A stretch of 64,000 nt of DNA from Flavobacterium nitratireducens (GCF_029625335.1 NZ_CP121111.1:2108001-2172000), one strand, 5' to 3'; positions 17,788-25,778 are shown, numbered from the stretch's first letter. Made by a program: numbers and translations. Notes: generated by a model not told the origin, from the letters alone.

Positions 17788-18534
17788 ATGAAAAATTTAG
17801 TAACCATAATATTCTTTTTAGTTAGTCAGGTTTTCTTTGCTCAAGATAATTTTGAAAAAGGAAATAATTTCTATAAAAATGGGAAATACGAGCAAGCTTT
17901 GGAGGCTTATAATGCTGTTTTGAGTACAAAAAAACAATCAGCAGAATTGTATTTCAACATTGGAAATTGCTACTATAAGTTAAATAAAGTAGCGCCTGCA
18001 ATTTATAACTATGAAAAAGCCTTGGTATTAAGTCCAAATGATAATAACATAGTGAACAATTTGAAGTTTGCTCAAAAGCGAACTGTCGATGAAATCAAAG
18101 TAGTTCCAAAAGTAGGATTCGACAAATTATTACGTGATTTTACAGGCATGTATCATTATAACACTTGGGCATGGATTTCAGTGGTATTTTCCATTTTGTT
18201 TTTAGGATGCTTCTTAGGATATTATTTTTCAGTCCTCGCTCTCAATAAACGATTATTCTTTTTTGGAATGTTTTTAATGTTGGTTTTGGTTCTTATAGGA
18301 GTTGCCTCTGCAAGTTTTGAGAAAAGTTATTTTAAAAACGAACGACCAGCTATCATTTTTGCCGAAATGACCCAAGTAAAAAGCGAGCCACAAAATAAAG
18401 CGGCCGATGTAGTTGTTTTACATGAAGGGACTAAAGTTTATGTAATCGAAACACTTGACAGTTGGAAAAAAGTCCAATTGACTGATGGAACCGAAGGCTG
18501 GATTGAAAGCGAAGCCATTCGTGAAGTAAAATAG
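17788..18534 (+). CDS. batE: BatE, TPR and SH3-like domain membrane protein
   Basis: A 248-residue protein. The signal peptide ends VFFAQ. Two TPR units follow (NFEKGNNFYKNGKYEQALEAY; AELYFNIGNCYYKLNKVAPAI). Two membrane helices lie at about residues 130-175. The C-terminal part is an SH3b-like fold (VKSEPQNKAADVVVLHEGTK then WKKVQLTDGTEGWIE). This matches BatE and closes the operon. The next gene is convergent. Confidence 0.92.
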   Translation: MKNLVTIIFFLVSQVFFAQDNFEKGNNFYKNGKYEQALEAYNAVLSTKKQSAELYFNIGNCYYKLNKVAPAIYNYEKALVLSPNDNNIVNNLKFAQKRTVDEIKVVPKVGFDKLLRDFTGMYHYNTWAWISVVFSILFLGCFLGYYFSVLALNKRLFFFGMFLMLVLVLIGVASASFEKSYFKNERPAIIFAEMTQVKSEPQNKAADVVVLHEGTKVYVIETLDSWKKVQLTDGTEGWIESEAIREVK

Positions 18535-18546
18535 AAATAAGATTAT

Positions 18547-18585
18547 AGATTTCAGAATGCAGATCACGTCTGAGTTCTGAAATCT
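18547..18585. repeat. AGATTTCAGAA hairpin between batE and cvpA
   Basis: AGATTTCAGAA (18547-18557) and TTCTGAAATCT (18575-18585) form a perfect 11-bp stem with a 17-nt loop. It lacks a T-run but sits between convergent genes, so it may help terminate both. The words belong to the same GATTTCAGAT family seen inside the Bat operon. Confidence 0.7.
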
Positions 18586-18587
18586 AC

Positions 18588-19118
18588 TTACTGTTCATTG
18601 CTTTCTGAAGTCTGCCCACTCTTTTTAAAATCGCCATACCATTTGGCAATAGTCGGATACATAAAAGCAGCTGTTTTTTGAATAGGATAGTAAAAAATAG
18701 ATTTATCCAAAGTTTCTTTTTTAGCAAAAAAGTGATTGTGATTTATTTTTTCAAAAAGAGAAAAAAGCATTCCAATAATCAAAACTATCTTTAACACCCG
18801 AAATATTCCGCCGCCTAATTTATTGATCCAGCCTAAAAAAGCAAAATCGACAATGCCCGTGAGTATTTTGGCAAGGAAGTGAATTCCAACAACAACAAGA
18901 ATAAAAGTGAGTAGGAAAGCAACAACTTGGATACTATTTGGATTCCAATGAACATGTTCAGAAAGAAAATCTTTAGTAATCACAGAAAATTTTACTGCAA
19001 AATAAATTCCAATCATTAAAGAAAGAAATGAAGCCAATTCTGTAAAAAGTCCGTTTACAATTCCTTTATACATGGCTAAGGCAAGTAAGGCGCCTAAAAT
19101 AATGTCTAAAAAACTCAT
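18588..19118 (-). CDS. CvpA family membrane protein
   Basis: A 176-residue inner-membrane protein with four hydrophobic helices in the first 130 residues. The start MSFLDIILGALLALAMYKGIVNGLF and the later GWINKLGGGIFRVLKIVLIIG fit the CvpA family. CvpA is needed for colicin V production in E. coli and more generally affects the cell envelope. A TATCTTTG box lies on the minus strand 27 bp upstream. Confidence 0.88.
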   Translation of the reverse strand: MSFLDIILGALLALAMYKGIVNGLFTELASFLSLMIGIYFAVKFSVITKDFLSEHVHWNPNSIQVVAFLLTFILVVVGIHFLAKILTGIVDFAFLGWINKLGGGIFRVLKIVLIIGMLFSLFEKINHNHFFAKKETLDKSIFYYPIQKTAAFMYPTIAKWYGDFKKSGQTSESNEQ

Positions 19119-19144
19119 AGAAAAAAATAGAAAAGTATAAAGGG

Positions 19145-19152
19145 CAAAGATA
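19145..19152 (-). promoter_or_regulatory. Putative -7 box for cvpA
   Basis: TATCTTTG on the minus strand matches the Bacteroidota -7 consensus TAnnTTTG. The -33 TTG element is not convincing. It is 27 bp before the cvpA start and back to back with a plus-strand box at 19168. Confidence 0.38.
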
Positions 19153-19167
19153 AAAGAATTATGTTGG

Positions 19168-19175
19168 TATCTTTG
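19168..19175 (+). promoter_or_regulatory. Putative -7 box for the 19250 gene
   Basis: TATCTTTG on the plus strand matches TAnnTTTG and lies 75 bp before the start at 19250. Together with the minus-strand box at 19145 it makes a compact divergent promoter region. Confidence 0.38.
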
Positions 19176-19212
19176 CCGAAATAATAGTAGGAAAAAGAAA
19201 TTTGAAGGTGTT

Positions 19213-19247
19213 CCTCTAACTACTAACTCCTAACTTCTAACTTTTAA
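19213..19247. repeat. TTCTAACTTC word repeat
   Basis: CTAACTACTAACTCCTAAC is followed by TTCTAACTTTTAA, immediately before the start codon of the 19250 gene. The same words fill the spacer at 19651-19687 just upstream of pheS. Confidence 0.7.
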
Positions 19248-19249
19248 AC

Positions 19250-19606
19250 ATGTCAAGAGATACACAACTAAAAGAGCGCTGGGAAAAGCTCGTCGATATA
19301 CTTTCTATTCAATTTTCACAAGGTGAAGATTTAGATTTAGATGCCATCATTTTTTTAATAGGAGTTCAGGAATTAGGTAAATTTCATCGTGAATTTAAAA
19401 AAGATGAAAAAGTAAACCTGATGCATATTGCTATTTGTCGATTATTAGAACCTTACGGTTTTTATGAATTTGACTTTTTCGACGAAGATGGCTGGCCTCA
19501 TTATAAAGTAAAAGAGGAATTACCACCCTTAAAAGCGGGTGAGCAAACAGTTTTAATGAAAGAAGCTATTGTGAATTATTTTATAGAAAAAGAACTTATC
19601 GATTAG
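19250..19606 (+). CDS. Conserved hypothetical protein
   Basis: A 118-residue acidic soluble protein beginning MSRDTQLKERWEKLVDIL. No signal peptide or membrane segment is seen. The pattern LIGVQELGKFHREFKKDEK followed by MHIAICRLLEPYGFYEF looks like a compact helical protein seen beside pheS in flavobacteria, from memory. I do not recognise a function. Confidence 0.8.
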   Translation: MSRDTQLKERWEKLVDILSIQFSQGEDLDLDAIIFLIGVQELGKFHREFKKDEKVNLMHIAICRLLEPYGFYEFDFFDEDGWPHYKVKEELPPLKAGEQTVLMKEAIVNYFIEKELID

Positions 19607-19650
19607 TATTCAATGTTCAGTAGCAGTAATCAGTTAAGAATTTTAGAAAA

Positions 19651-19687
19651 ACTTCTAACTTCTAACTTTTAACTTCTAACTTTTACT
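19651..19687. repeat. TTCTAACTTC word repeat upstream of pheS
   Basis: Four near-identical TTCTAACTT units in tandem, directly followed by the TAAATTTG box of the putative pheS promoter. It is a second copy of the block at 19213-19247. Confidence 0.7.
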
Positions 19688-19695
19688 TAAATTTG
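19688..19695 (+). promoter_or_regulatory. Putative -7 box for pheS
   Basis: TAAATTTG matches the TAnnTTTG consensus and is 22 bp before the preferred start at 19718. The -33 region lies inside the TTCTAACTT repeat and has no clear TTG. Confidence 0.38.
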
Positions 19696-19717
19696 CACAC
19701 TCAATTATTGGATGAAA

Positions 19718-20737
19718 ATGATAGATAAGATAAAAGAATATATTGGTGAAGCACAAACTTTTTCAACACAAGATACTGCCGAACTAGAAGCGTTTAGAAT
19801 TAAATTCTTAGGAAGTAAAGGAATTATAAAAGATTTTTTTGCCGAATTTAAAAACGTGCCTAATGAGCAAAAAAAGGAATTTGGGCAAGTAATTAATTTA
19901 CTTAAAAGTTCTGCTGAAGAAAAAGTAAAATCTATTCAAGAAGCCTTAGAAAGCAAGGAAGAAGCTAAAGGACTTTATGGCGATTTGACCCGTACCGCTG
20001 AACCAGTAACTATTGGTTCCCGTCATCCTATTTCTATCGTAAAAAATCAAATTATCGATATCTTCTCGACTATTGGATTTAATGTTTCCGAAGGTCCAGA
20101 AATTGAAGACGATTGGCATAATTTTACAGCCTTGAACCTGCCTGAATACCATCCGGCGCGTGATATGCAGGATACTTTTTTCATTCAAACAAATCCTGAT
20201 GTTTTATTGCGTACCCATACGTCATCGGTTCAGGTGCGTTATATGGAAAACAATAAACCGCCTATTAGAACGATTTCTCCAGGGCGTGTTTTTCGTAACG
20301 AAGCCGTTTCTGCCCGTTCGCACTGTATTTTCCATCAAGTAGAAGGTTTGTATATTGACAAAGAGGTTTCTTTTGCCGATTTGAAACAAACCCTTTTGTA
20401 TTTCACTAAAGAAATGTTCGGAAAATCTAAAATCCGTTTGCGTCCTTCTTATTTCCCCTTTACAGAGCCTAGTGCCGAGATTGATATTTACTGGGGATTA
20501 AAAACCGAAACCGATTATAGAATTACTAAAGGAACCGGTTGGTTAGAAATTGGTGGTTGCGGAATGGTAGATCCTAATGTTTTGAAAAACTGTGGCATCA
20601 ATCCTGATGAATATAATGGATTTGCATTTGGAATGGGAGTAGAGCGTATTGCGATGTTGTTGTACCAAATTGGAGACATCCGTATGTTTTATGAAAACGA
20701 CGTACGTTTCTTAGAGCAATTCAAATCAATAATATAA
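19718..20737 (+). CDS. pheS: Phenylalanine--tRNA ligase alpha subunit
   Basis: A 339-residue class II aminoacyl-tRNA synthetase subunit that charges tRNA-Phe together with PheT, which is not in this window. An N-terminal coiled-coil arm (residues 1-85) is followed by the catalytic core: motif 2 in RTISPGRVFRNEAVSARSHC, GTGWLEIGGCGMVDPNVL, and motif 3 in FGMGVERIAMLLYQIGDIR. The start MIDKIKEYIGEAQ at 19718 fits homologues better than an ATG two codons upstream (19712). Confidence 0.96.
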   Translation: MIDKIKEYIGEAQTFSTQDTAELEAFRIKFLGSKGIIKDFFAEFKNVPNEQKKEFGQVINLLKSSAEEKVKSIQEALESKEEAKGLYGDLTRTAEPVTIGSRHPISIVKNQIIDIFSTIGFNVSEGPEIEDDWHNFTALNLPEYHPARDMQDTFFIQTNPDVLLRTHTSSVQVRYMENNKPPIRTISPGRVFRNEAVSARSHCIFHQVEGLYIDKEVSFADLKQTLLYFTKEMFGKSKIRLRPSYFPFTEPSAEIDIYWGLKTETDYRITKGTGWLEIGGCGMVDPNVLKNCGINPDEYNGFAFGMGVERIAMLLYQIGDIRMFYENDVRFLEQFKSII

Positions 20738-20742
20738 TTATA

Positions 20743-20808
20743 AGTCCTTAGTCAATAGTCCCTAGTCCTTAGCAAGAATTCTTTACTAAGGACTAGGGAC
20801 TAAGTACT
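20743..20808. repeat. AGTCCTTAGT word hairpin after pheS
   Basis: TAGTCCCTAGTCCTTAG (20756-20772) and CTAAGGACTAGGGACTA (20786-20802) form a perfect 17-bp stem with a 13-nt loop. No T-run follows. Similar blocks are at 27933-27988 and 34289-34404. Confidence 0.85.
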
Positions 20809-20821
20809 CTTAATCTATACA

Positions 20822-21229
20822 ATGAAAAAAGACATCATTATTCCCGAAGTAGAAAACGTATTCATTGCTGCTGTTCAAGAGTGGAGCGATGATTTTATGG
20901 AGAAAGTTTGGTACGCCTATTTAGTAAACGACAGTGACTTTGATATCGATAGCGTGATGGTGGTTTCTAAAGCTTTCGGAACCATTGATGGCGAAATGAA
21001 GAAAACTTCGGTTTTGCGTCATGCTTTTGTTCAGGTACCTGCTGTTTCGGTAGTGAAAATCGAAATGATTGAAAAAAGTTTGTTGCCATTGAATAACGAG
21101 TTCATGCTGACATTCTTTATTGGTAATACTTTATATGACAAGAAATACATTTTCAAAGCCAATTCTATTAATGAAAATAATGTAGAAGAAGTGCCTATTC
21201 TGTTTGTCGATGGGGTAATCGTGAGGTAA
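20822..21229 (+). CDS. Conserved hypothetical protein downstream of pheS
   Basis: A 135-residue protein starting MKKDIIIPEVENVFIAAVQE. It is soluble, with a beta-rich pattern (VWYAYLVNDSDFDIDSVMVVS; EFMLTFFIGNTLYDKKYIFK). No catalytic motif is recognised. A strong terminator follows it. I know no function; its place after pheS appears conserved in flavobacteria, from memory. Confidence 0.82.
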   Translation: MKKDIIIPEVENVFIAAVQEWSDDFMEKVWYAYLVNDSDFDIDSVMVVSKAFGTIDGEMKKTSVLRHAFVQVPAVSVVKIEMIEKSLLPLNNEFMLTFFIGNTLYDKKYIFKANSINENNVEEVPILFVDGVIVR

Positions 21230-21250
21230 GCTTTTTTTAAAAGATAGTAG

Positions 21251-21293
21251 AACCGCAAATTCGCATTTTATGTGTGAATTTGCGGTTTTTTTG
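21251..21293 (+). terminator. Terminator with AACCGCAAATTC arms
   Basis: AACCGCAAATTCGCA (21251-21265) pairs with TGTGAATTTGCGGTT around a short loop and is followed by TTTTTTT. The arms are nearly identical to those of the hairpin at 22362-22408. Confidence 0.88.
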
Positions 21294-21364
21294 TAAGTAT
21301 ATTTTATATATTTAAACAAAGTTTAAAGAATTAATTTATCAGACTAAAGGTATATTCCATTTGA

Positions 21365-21715
21365 ATGAAGTACTCAATTCCCATATTTACTTTAATTTTA
21401 CTACTGACATTTTGTAATCGGACAGAGAAAAAAGAAATTATTCTTTTAGCTGATAGAGAAGCCCCTTTAGGTTGGGTTTATTTAAGAATTTATAGGGATA
21501 AAACATTCGAATTTGAATCTCGAGGAATAGAACACAGAGGAGATATTTATGGTGGGACTGTGGAATTGAAAAACGATACATTATATTTTAAGTATTCTGA
21601 AACAATTCCTAAAGCGGGAAATAAAGCTGTCTTGAGAGGGGGATTTGTTCTTTATTTTGGAGGAAAATATCCCGAAAGATTGGAATTGAAAAAGAATAAA
21701 TTCAAAACGAAATAA
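21365..21715 (+). CDS. Small putative lipoprotein, function unknown
   Basis: A 116-residue protein with a short hydrophobic leader (IPIFTLILLL) and a lipobox-like LTFC, so it is probably a lipoprotein. The rest is beta-rich (GWVYLRIYRDKTFEFESRG; LYFKYSETIPKAGNKAVLR; FVLYFGG). It resembles short orphan genes common in Flavobacteriia. It lies between two near-identical terminators, in the same accessory pocket as the GIY-YIG gene. Confidence 0.7.
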   Translation: MKYSIPIFTLILLLTFCNRTEKKEIILLADREAPLGWVYLRIYRDKTFEFESRGIEHRGDIYGGTVELKNDTLYFKYSETIPKAGNKAVLRGGFVLYFGGKYPERLELKKNKFKTK

Positions 21716-21845
21716 AAGCGGTACTCGATCTAGAGTGAATCTCTTCGTATTAGAAAATTTGAATGAATTCCTCTGCAGATTAGATTTGTCACATACGTTA
21801 ATGTAGAATTACATTTTGTAGCAATAACCGTAAATACACCCAGTT

Positions 21846-21873
21846 TTGTCATTCCGACGAAGGAGGAATCTCC
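21846..21873 (+). repeat. 28-bp GIY-YIG-associated repeat, copy 1
   Basis: TTGTCATTCCGACGAAGGAG then GAATCTCC. It ends 27 bp before the GIY-YIG start codon. It contains a small internal palindrome ATTCC/GGAAT and is a perfect inverted copy of 22227-22254. Confidence 0.9.
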
Positions 21874-21900
21874 GCAAAGTAATTAACCCAAAGTTGAGCT

Positions 21901-22215
21901 ATGCAATTTCAAGAAGGTTATCACACTTATTACATTTACATTATTACCAATAAAGCCAAAACGGTTTTATACACAGGTGTGACAAATCATCTAAAAATTA
22001 GATTGCGACAACATAAAGACAATATAGAATTAGGTAATAAAACTTTTGCTTCAAAATATCAGGTACATTATTTATTGTATTTTGAAAAGTTTACCTGGAT
22101 TCAGGAAGCAATAGCCAGAGAAAAAGAAATTAAGGGTTGGCGCAGGGAGAAAAAGATGGATTTAATCAAAACAATCAATCCTGATTTAGAGTTTTTGAAT
22201 TATTTATTTGAATAA
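21901..22215 (+). CDS. GIY-YIG family nuclease (UPF0213/YhbQ-like)
   Basis: A 104-residue single-domain GIY-YIG protein. The motif pair is present as YYIYIITNK followed by LYTGVTN, then the catalytic Arg in KIRLRQHK and the metal-binding Glu in AIAREKEIKGWRREKK. Such proteins cleave DNA or act as helpers in repair, but the orphan family is largely uncharacterised. The gene is enclosed by perfect 28-bp inverted repeats and followed by a third repeat copy, which suggests the nuclease and the repeat are functionally linked. Confidence 0.93.
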   Translation: MQFQEGYHTYYIYIITNKAKTVLYTGVTNHLKIRLRQHKDNIELGNKTFASKYQVHYLLYFEKFTWIQEAIAREKEIKGWRREKKMDLIKTINPDLEFLNYLFE

Positions 22216-22226
22216 ACTTTGATTGT

Positions 22227-22254
22227 GGAGATTCCTCCTTCGTCGGAATGACAA
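22227..22254 (-). repeat. 28-bp GIY-YIG-associated repeat, copy 2 (inverted)
   Basis: GGAGATTCCTCCTTCGTCGG then AATGACAA, the exact reverse complement of copy 1. It begins 11 bp after the GIY-YIG stop codon. Confidence 0.9.
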
Positions 22255-22297
22255 GTTTGCGGTTTAGCTGTCGTTTAAAATATAAATAACAAGTATT

Positions 22298-22324
22298 TTG
22301 TCATTCCGACGAAGGAGGAATCTC
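22298..22324 (+). repeat. GIY-YIG-associated repeat, copy 3
   Basis: It matches the first 27 bases of copy 1. With copy 2 it can form a perfect 27-bp stem with a 43-nt loop. Confidence 0.9.
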
Positions 22325-22361
22325 TATAACGGACTTAGCTTTTTACTTCGTGTTCTATTAC

Positions 22362-22408
22362 AAACAACCGCAAATTCACATTTATAATCTGTGAATCTGC
22401 GGTTGTTT
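22362..22408. terminator. Terminator with AACCGCAAATTC arms, second copy
   Basis: AAACAACCGCAAATTCACA (22362-22380) pairs with TGTGAATCTGCGGTTGTTT (22390-22408). The A- and T-runs permit use from both strands, including for gpsA which ends at 22427. The arms repeat those of 21251-21293. Confidence 0.85.
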
Positions 22409-22426
22409 TATTTTATAGAACTAGAA

Positions 22427-23422
22427 TTAATCCAGTTTCTCAGTTAGTTTTTTAAATACAGCCTTGGCATTTTTACCTTCGTATAAAATGTCATGAACAG
22501 CGTCGATAATTGGCGTTTTAGCACCATAACCTTGGTTAAGTTTGTAAGCACTTTTTGTGGCATAATATCCCTCAGCAACCATACTCATTTCCATCATAGC
22601 GCTTTTTACAGTATAGCCTTTACCAATCATGTTTCCAAACATTCTGTTTCTGGAAAACACAGAATATCCTGTAACCAATAAATCGCCTAAATAAGCCGAA
22701 TCATTGATGTTGCGTTTCATTTTATGTACTTTTCGAATGAATTTTTTCATTTCTCGAATGGCATTACTCATTAACACCGATTGGAAATTATCACCATAAC
22801 CTAAACCATGTGCAATTCCGGCAGCAATGGCATAAATATTTTTGAGCATAGCCGCATATTCCGTTCCAATGATATCATCTGTAATTTTAGTTTTGATATA
22901 ATTGCTTGCCAAATTTTTAGCTACATTTTTAGCTTTTTCAGGGTCACCGCAGGCGATAGTCAGATAGGATAAACGTTCCAATGCTACTTCTTCGGCATGG
23001 CAAGGTCCCGTTATTACCCCAATGTTGTAATAGGGTATTTCATATTGAAAGTGAAAATGTTCACCTACAATTAAACTGGTTTCAGGAACGATACCTTTGA
23101 TGGCCGAGAAAATGATTTTATCTTTAAGGGAAACATTAAGTTTTTGCAATTCGCTATCTAAAAATGCAGATGGAATGGCAAAAATTAGATAGTCGGCATA
23201 GTTTACAGCCTTATTGATATCATTTGTTAAAAGTAATTTTATGGTGTCAAATTCAACCGAACTTATGTAGTTTGGATTGTGTTTGTAGTTTTTTAAGTGT
23301 TCAATTGCCGATTCGTTGCGCATGTACCAGCAAACTTCATCAAGATTCACACAAAGCATCTTTGTAATAGCCGTTGCCCAGCTTCCTCCACCTATTACCG
23401 CAAACTTTATATTTTGACTCAT
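22427..23422 (-). CDS. gpsA: Glycerol-3-phosphate dehydrogenase [NAD(P)+]
   Basis: A 331-residue cytoplasmic enzyme that reduces dihydroxyacetone phosphate to sn-glycerol 3-phosphate for phospholipid synthesis. The N-terminal Rossmann motif is AVIGGGSWATAI. Further motifs are FAIPSAFL, the catalytic-region GPCHAEEVALER, and GYGDNFQSVLMSNAIREMKKF with YLGDLLVTGYSVFSRNR. The length is normal for the family. Confidence 0.95.
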   Translation of the reverse strand: MSQNIKFAVIGGGSWATAITKMLCVNLDEVCWYMRNESAIEHLKNYKHNPNYISSVEFDTIKLLLTNDINKAVNYADYLIFAIPSAFLDSELQKLNVSLKDKIIFSAIKGIVPETSLIVGEHFHFQYEIPYYNIGVITGPCHAEEVALERLSYLTIACGDPEKAKNVAKNLASNYIKTKITDDIIGTEYAAMLKNIYAIAAGIAHGLGYGDNFQSVLMSNAIREMKKFIRKVHKMKRNINDSAYLGDLLVTGYSVFSRNRMFGNMIGKGYTVKSAMMEMSMVAEGYYATKSAYKLNQGYGAKTPIIDAVHDILYEGKNAKAVFKKLTEKLD

Positions 23423-23632
23423 TGTTTTAATAGTTTAATCAAAAGTACTTAAAAATGTACTAACGAAGCAAGGCTTATCCGATTTAGTCGAAGAGAGCAG
23501 AAATTTTTTTAATTTTTTTTACAATATCATATAATAAAATATACATTATTTCCGTTGTAACATATTAGTTATTAGAAATTTGTGTTTTTATTAGTTATTA
23601 GAGTTAGTTAATTTGGTTTTGGTGTTAATTTT

Positions 23633-23663
23633 AAAGGCGTCTTAGAAAATCCAAGACGCCTTT
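23633..23663. terminator. Terminator after YqhD-like gene
   Basis: AAAGGCGTCTT (23633-23643) pairs perfectly with AAGACGCCTTT (23653-23663) around a 9-nt loop. It lies just 3' of the minus-strand dehydrogenase gene. Confidence 0.8.
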
Positions 23664-23687
23664 GTGGTGTTTTAAAGTGAAATTATT

Positions 23688-24845
23688 TTAATAACTCAAT
23701 TCAACAATAGATTTTACTTTTTCTAAAGTAACTTGTTGGTTTTCTCCTAATCCTTTCCATCCTCTTTCTTCAAAACGCTTAACGATAAAATCGGCTGTTT
23801 TCGAATAATCATCTGTATATTGAGAAAGTTGGGTATCCATTCCCATTTGATGGAAGAATGCTACTGTTTTTTCGATCGCTTCTTTTGCAATTTCTTCTTC
23901 ACTTCCGGAAAGATTAAAAATGCGTTTTCCGTATTGTGCTAGTTTTGCTTTTTTAGCTTCAAATAATACGCGATATAGATTTGGACCAATGATGGCCAAC
24001 GTTCTAGCATGATCAATGTTATATAAAGCAGTTAATTCATGACCAATCATGTGAGTAGCCCAGTCACTAGGAACTCCTTTTTGAATTAATCCGTTTAAGG
24101 CCATTGTACAACACCACATAAAATTAGATGCTAATGCATAGTCTTCTGGATGTTCTACTACTTTTGGGCCTACTTCAATTAATGTTTGCAAAATTCCTTC
24201 GGCAATTCGGTCTTGTAAATATCCGTCGTGTGGGTAGGTTAAATATTGTTCCATTACGTGGGTAAAGGCATCAACTACGCCGTTTTCTAATTGTCTTTTA
24301 GGTAAAGATTGAATAACAGTTGGGTCACAAATTGAAAATTTTGGAAATAAAGCACTTCCTCCAGCAGCTAATTTCTCCTGAGTCGCTTTAATTGTTACTA
24401 CATACCCTGAGTTCATTTCGCTTCCTGTTGCTGGAAGAGTCAATATTGTTCCAAAAGGCATTGCATTTTCCTTTATTAAAATACGTTTTTGAAGAATATC
24501 AATTGGATTTCCGTTAAAGTTAACTGCTGCCGAAATAAATTTCACTCCATCAATTACAGAGCCTCCACCCACAGCCAGAATGAAATCAATTTTTTCTGCT
24601 TTTATAACTTCAACAGCTTTCATCAAAGTTTCAAAATGAGGGTTGGGTTCTATACCTCCAAATTCAACAATTTCGTAACCTTTAAGGTTTTCAATTACCT
24701 GCTGATGAATTCCATTTTTAAAAATGCTTCCACCTCCGTAAGCTAAGAGAATTTTAGTTCCTTGTGGAATTAATGTGTTTAATTTTTCTATTTGACCTTT
24801 TCCAAAAATCAATTGGGTAGGGTTATATAATTCGAAGTTTAACAT
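23688..24845 (-). CDS. Iron-containing alcohol dehydrogenase, YqhD-like
   Basis: A 385-residue group III alcohol dehydrogenase. The nucleotide site is LLAYGGGSIFKNG and ILAVGGGSVIDG. The metal ligands are in VVDAFTHVMEQYL (Asp and His) and HMIGHELTALYNIDHAR (two His). The length and the LPATGSEMN motif match YqhD/butanol dehydrogenases, which reduce aldehydes with NADPH, often as detoxification. It shares an orientation with the neighbouring DJ-1/PfpI gene, also in a family that handles reactive aldehydes. Confidence 0.93.
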   Translation of the reverse strand: MLNFELYNPTQLIFGKGQIEKLNTLIPQGTKILLAYGGGSIFKNGIHQQVIENLKGYEIVEFGGIEPNPHFETLMKAVEVIKAEKIDFILAVGGGSVIDGVKFISAAVNFNGNPIDILQKRILIKENAMPFGTILTLPATGSEMNSGYVVTIKATQEKLAAGGSALFPKFSICDPTVIQSLPKRQLENGVVDAFTHVMEQYLTYPHDGYLQDRIAEGILQTLIEVGPKVVEHPEDYALASNFMWCCTMALNGLIQKGVPSDWATHMIGHELTALYNIDHARTLAIIGPNLYRVLFEAKKAKLAQYGKRIFNLSGSEEEIAKEAIEKTVAFFHQMGMDTQLSQYTDDYSKTADFIVKRFEERGWKGLGENQQVTLEKVKSIVELSY

Positions 24846-24929
24846 ATTCTTTACGTTTTTGAGATACTAAGATTCTAAGCAGCTAGTTATTTCAATCATA
24901 ACTTCTTAATCATTTTGGGACTTAGTGTC

Positions 24930-25688
24930 TTATTTGTTTAATTTTTCTATTAATTTTTGAGCCACAAGTTTTGAAGAGGCAGGGTTTTGTCCTGTAATCA
25001 ATAAGCCATCTTCGACTGCATAAGGTTGCCAATTTTCGGTTTTTGAATAGATTCCGCCATTAGCCTGAAGCACTTCTTCTAATAAAAATGGAACTACATT
25101 TGTCAATCCTACCGCAGCTTCTTCAGTATTTGAAAATCCAGTAAGTTTTTTGCCTTTTACTAAATATTCCTCATTTACTTTTACATCTTTTAATACTCCT
25201 GGAGCATGGCATACAAAAGCAATAGGCTTATTATTGGTATAAAAAGAAGCAATTAATGCTTTAGAATTTTTGTCTTTAGTTAAATCCCATAAAGGACCGT
25301 GACCACCAGGATAAAAAACAGCATCGTAATCAGATTCTTTTACGTTCGCTAATTTTAAAGTATGTTTTAATTTGTTTAATAATTCAGTGTCTTTATCAAA
25401 TCGTTTCGTGTCTTCTGTTGCCGAAGCTGGATCGGCACTTTTTGGGTCAATAGGCGGTTGACCACCTAATGGAGAAGCAATATCAATTTGGATTCCTCTA
25501 TCGGCTAATTCATAATACGGTGCCGCAAATTCTTCTGACCAAAAACCTGTTTTTTCTCCTGTGTTTCCTAATTGGTCATGACTGGTAACTACAAATAATA
25601 CTTTTTTCATCTTTTCTTTATTTTGTGCTAATGCTACGATACTATTGATTGTTAATAGGACCAAAGCAAATACGGTTGTTTTTTTCAT
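24930..25688 (-). CDS. DJ-1/PfpI family protein (Hsp31-like type 1 glutamine amidotransferase) with signal peptide
   Basis: A 252-residue protein. MKKTTVFALVLLTINSIVALAQ is a clear signal peptide. The DJ-1/PfpI fold follows: KVLFVVTSHDQ, the conserved Glu in GFWSEEFAAPYYE, and the nucleophile elbow FVCHAPGVL with its Cys. This is closest to the Hsp31/YajL-type glyoxalases that detoxify methylglyoxal. Export to the periplasm is unusual for that group. A LysR regulator is divergently transcribed 90 bp away and probably controls it together with the YqhD-like gene. Confidence 0.88.
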   Translation of the reverse strand: MKKTTVFALVLLTINSIVALAQNKEKMKKVLFVVTSHDQLGNTGEKTGFWSEEFAAPYYELADRGIQIDIASPLGGQPPIDPKSADPASATEDTKRFDKDTELLNKLKHTLKLANVKESDYDAVFYPGGHGPLWDLTKDKNSKALIASFYTNNKPIAFVCHAPGVLKDVKVNEEYLVKGKKLTGFSNTEEAAVGLTNVVPFLLEEVLQANGGIYSKTENWQPYAVEDGLLITGQNPASSKLVAQKLIEKLNK

Positions 25689-25778
25689 GATTCGTTTTTT
25701 AATTTTTTACAAATTTAAGGCGGATATGTTATTAGTAAAAATAATTTAAATTATGTTTGTGATAAATATATTTATATC

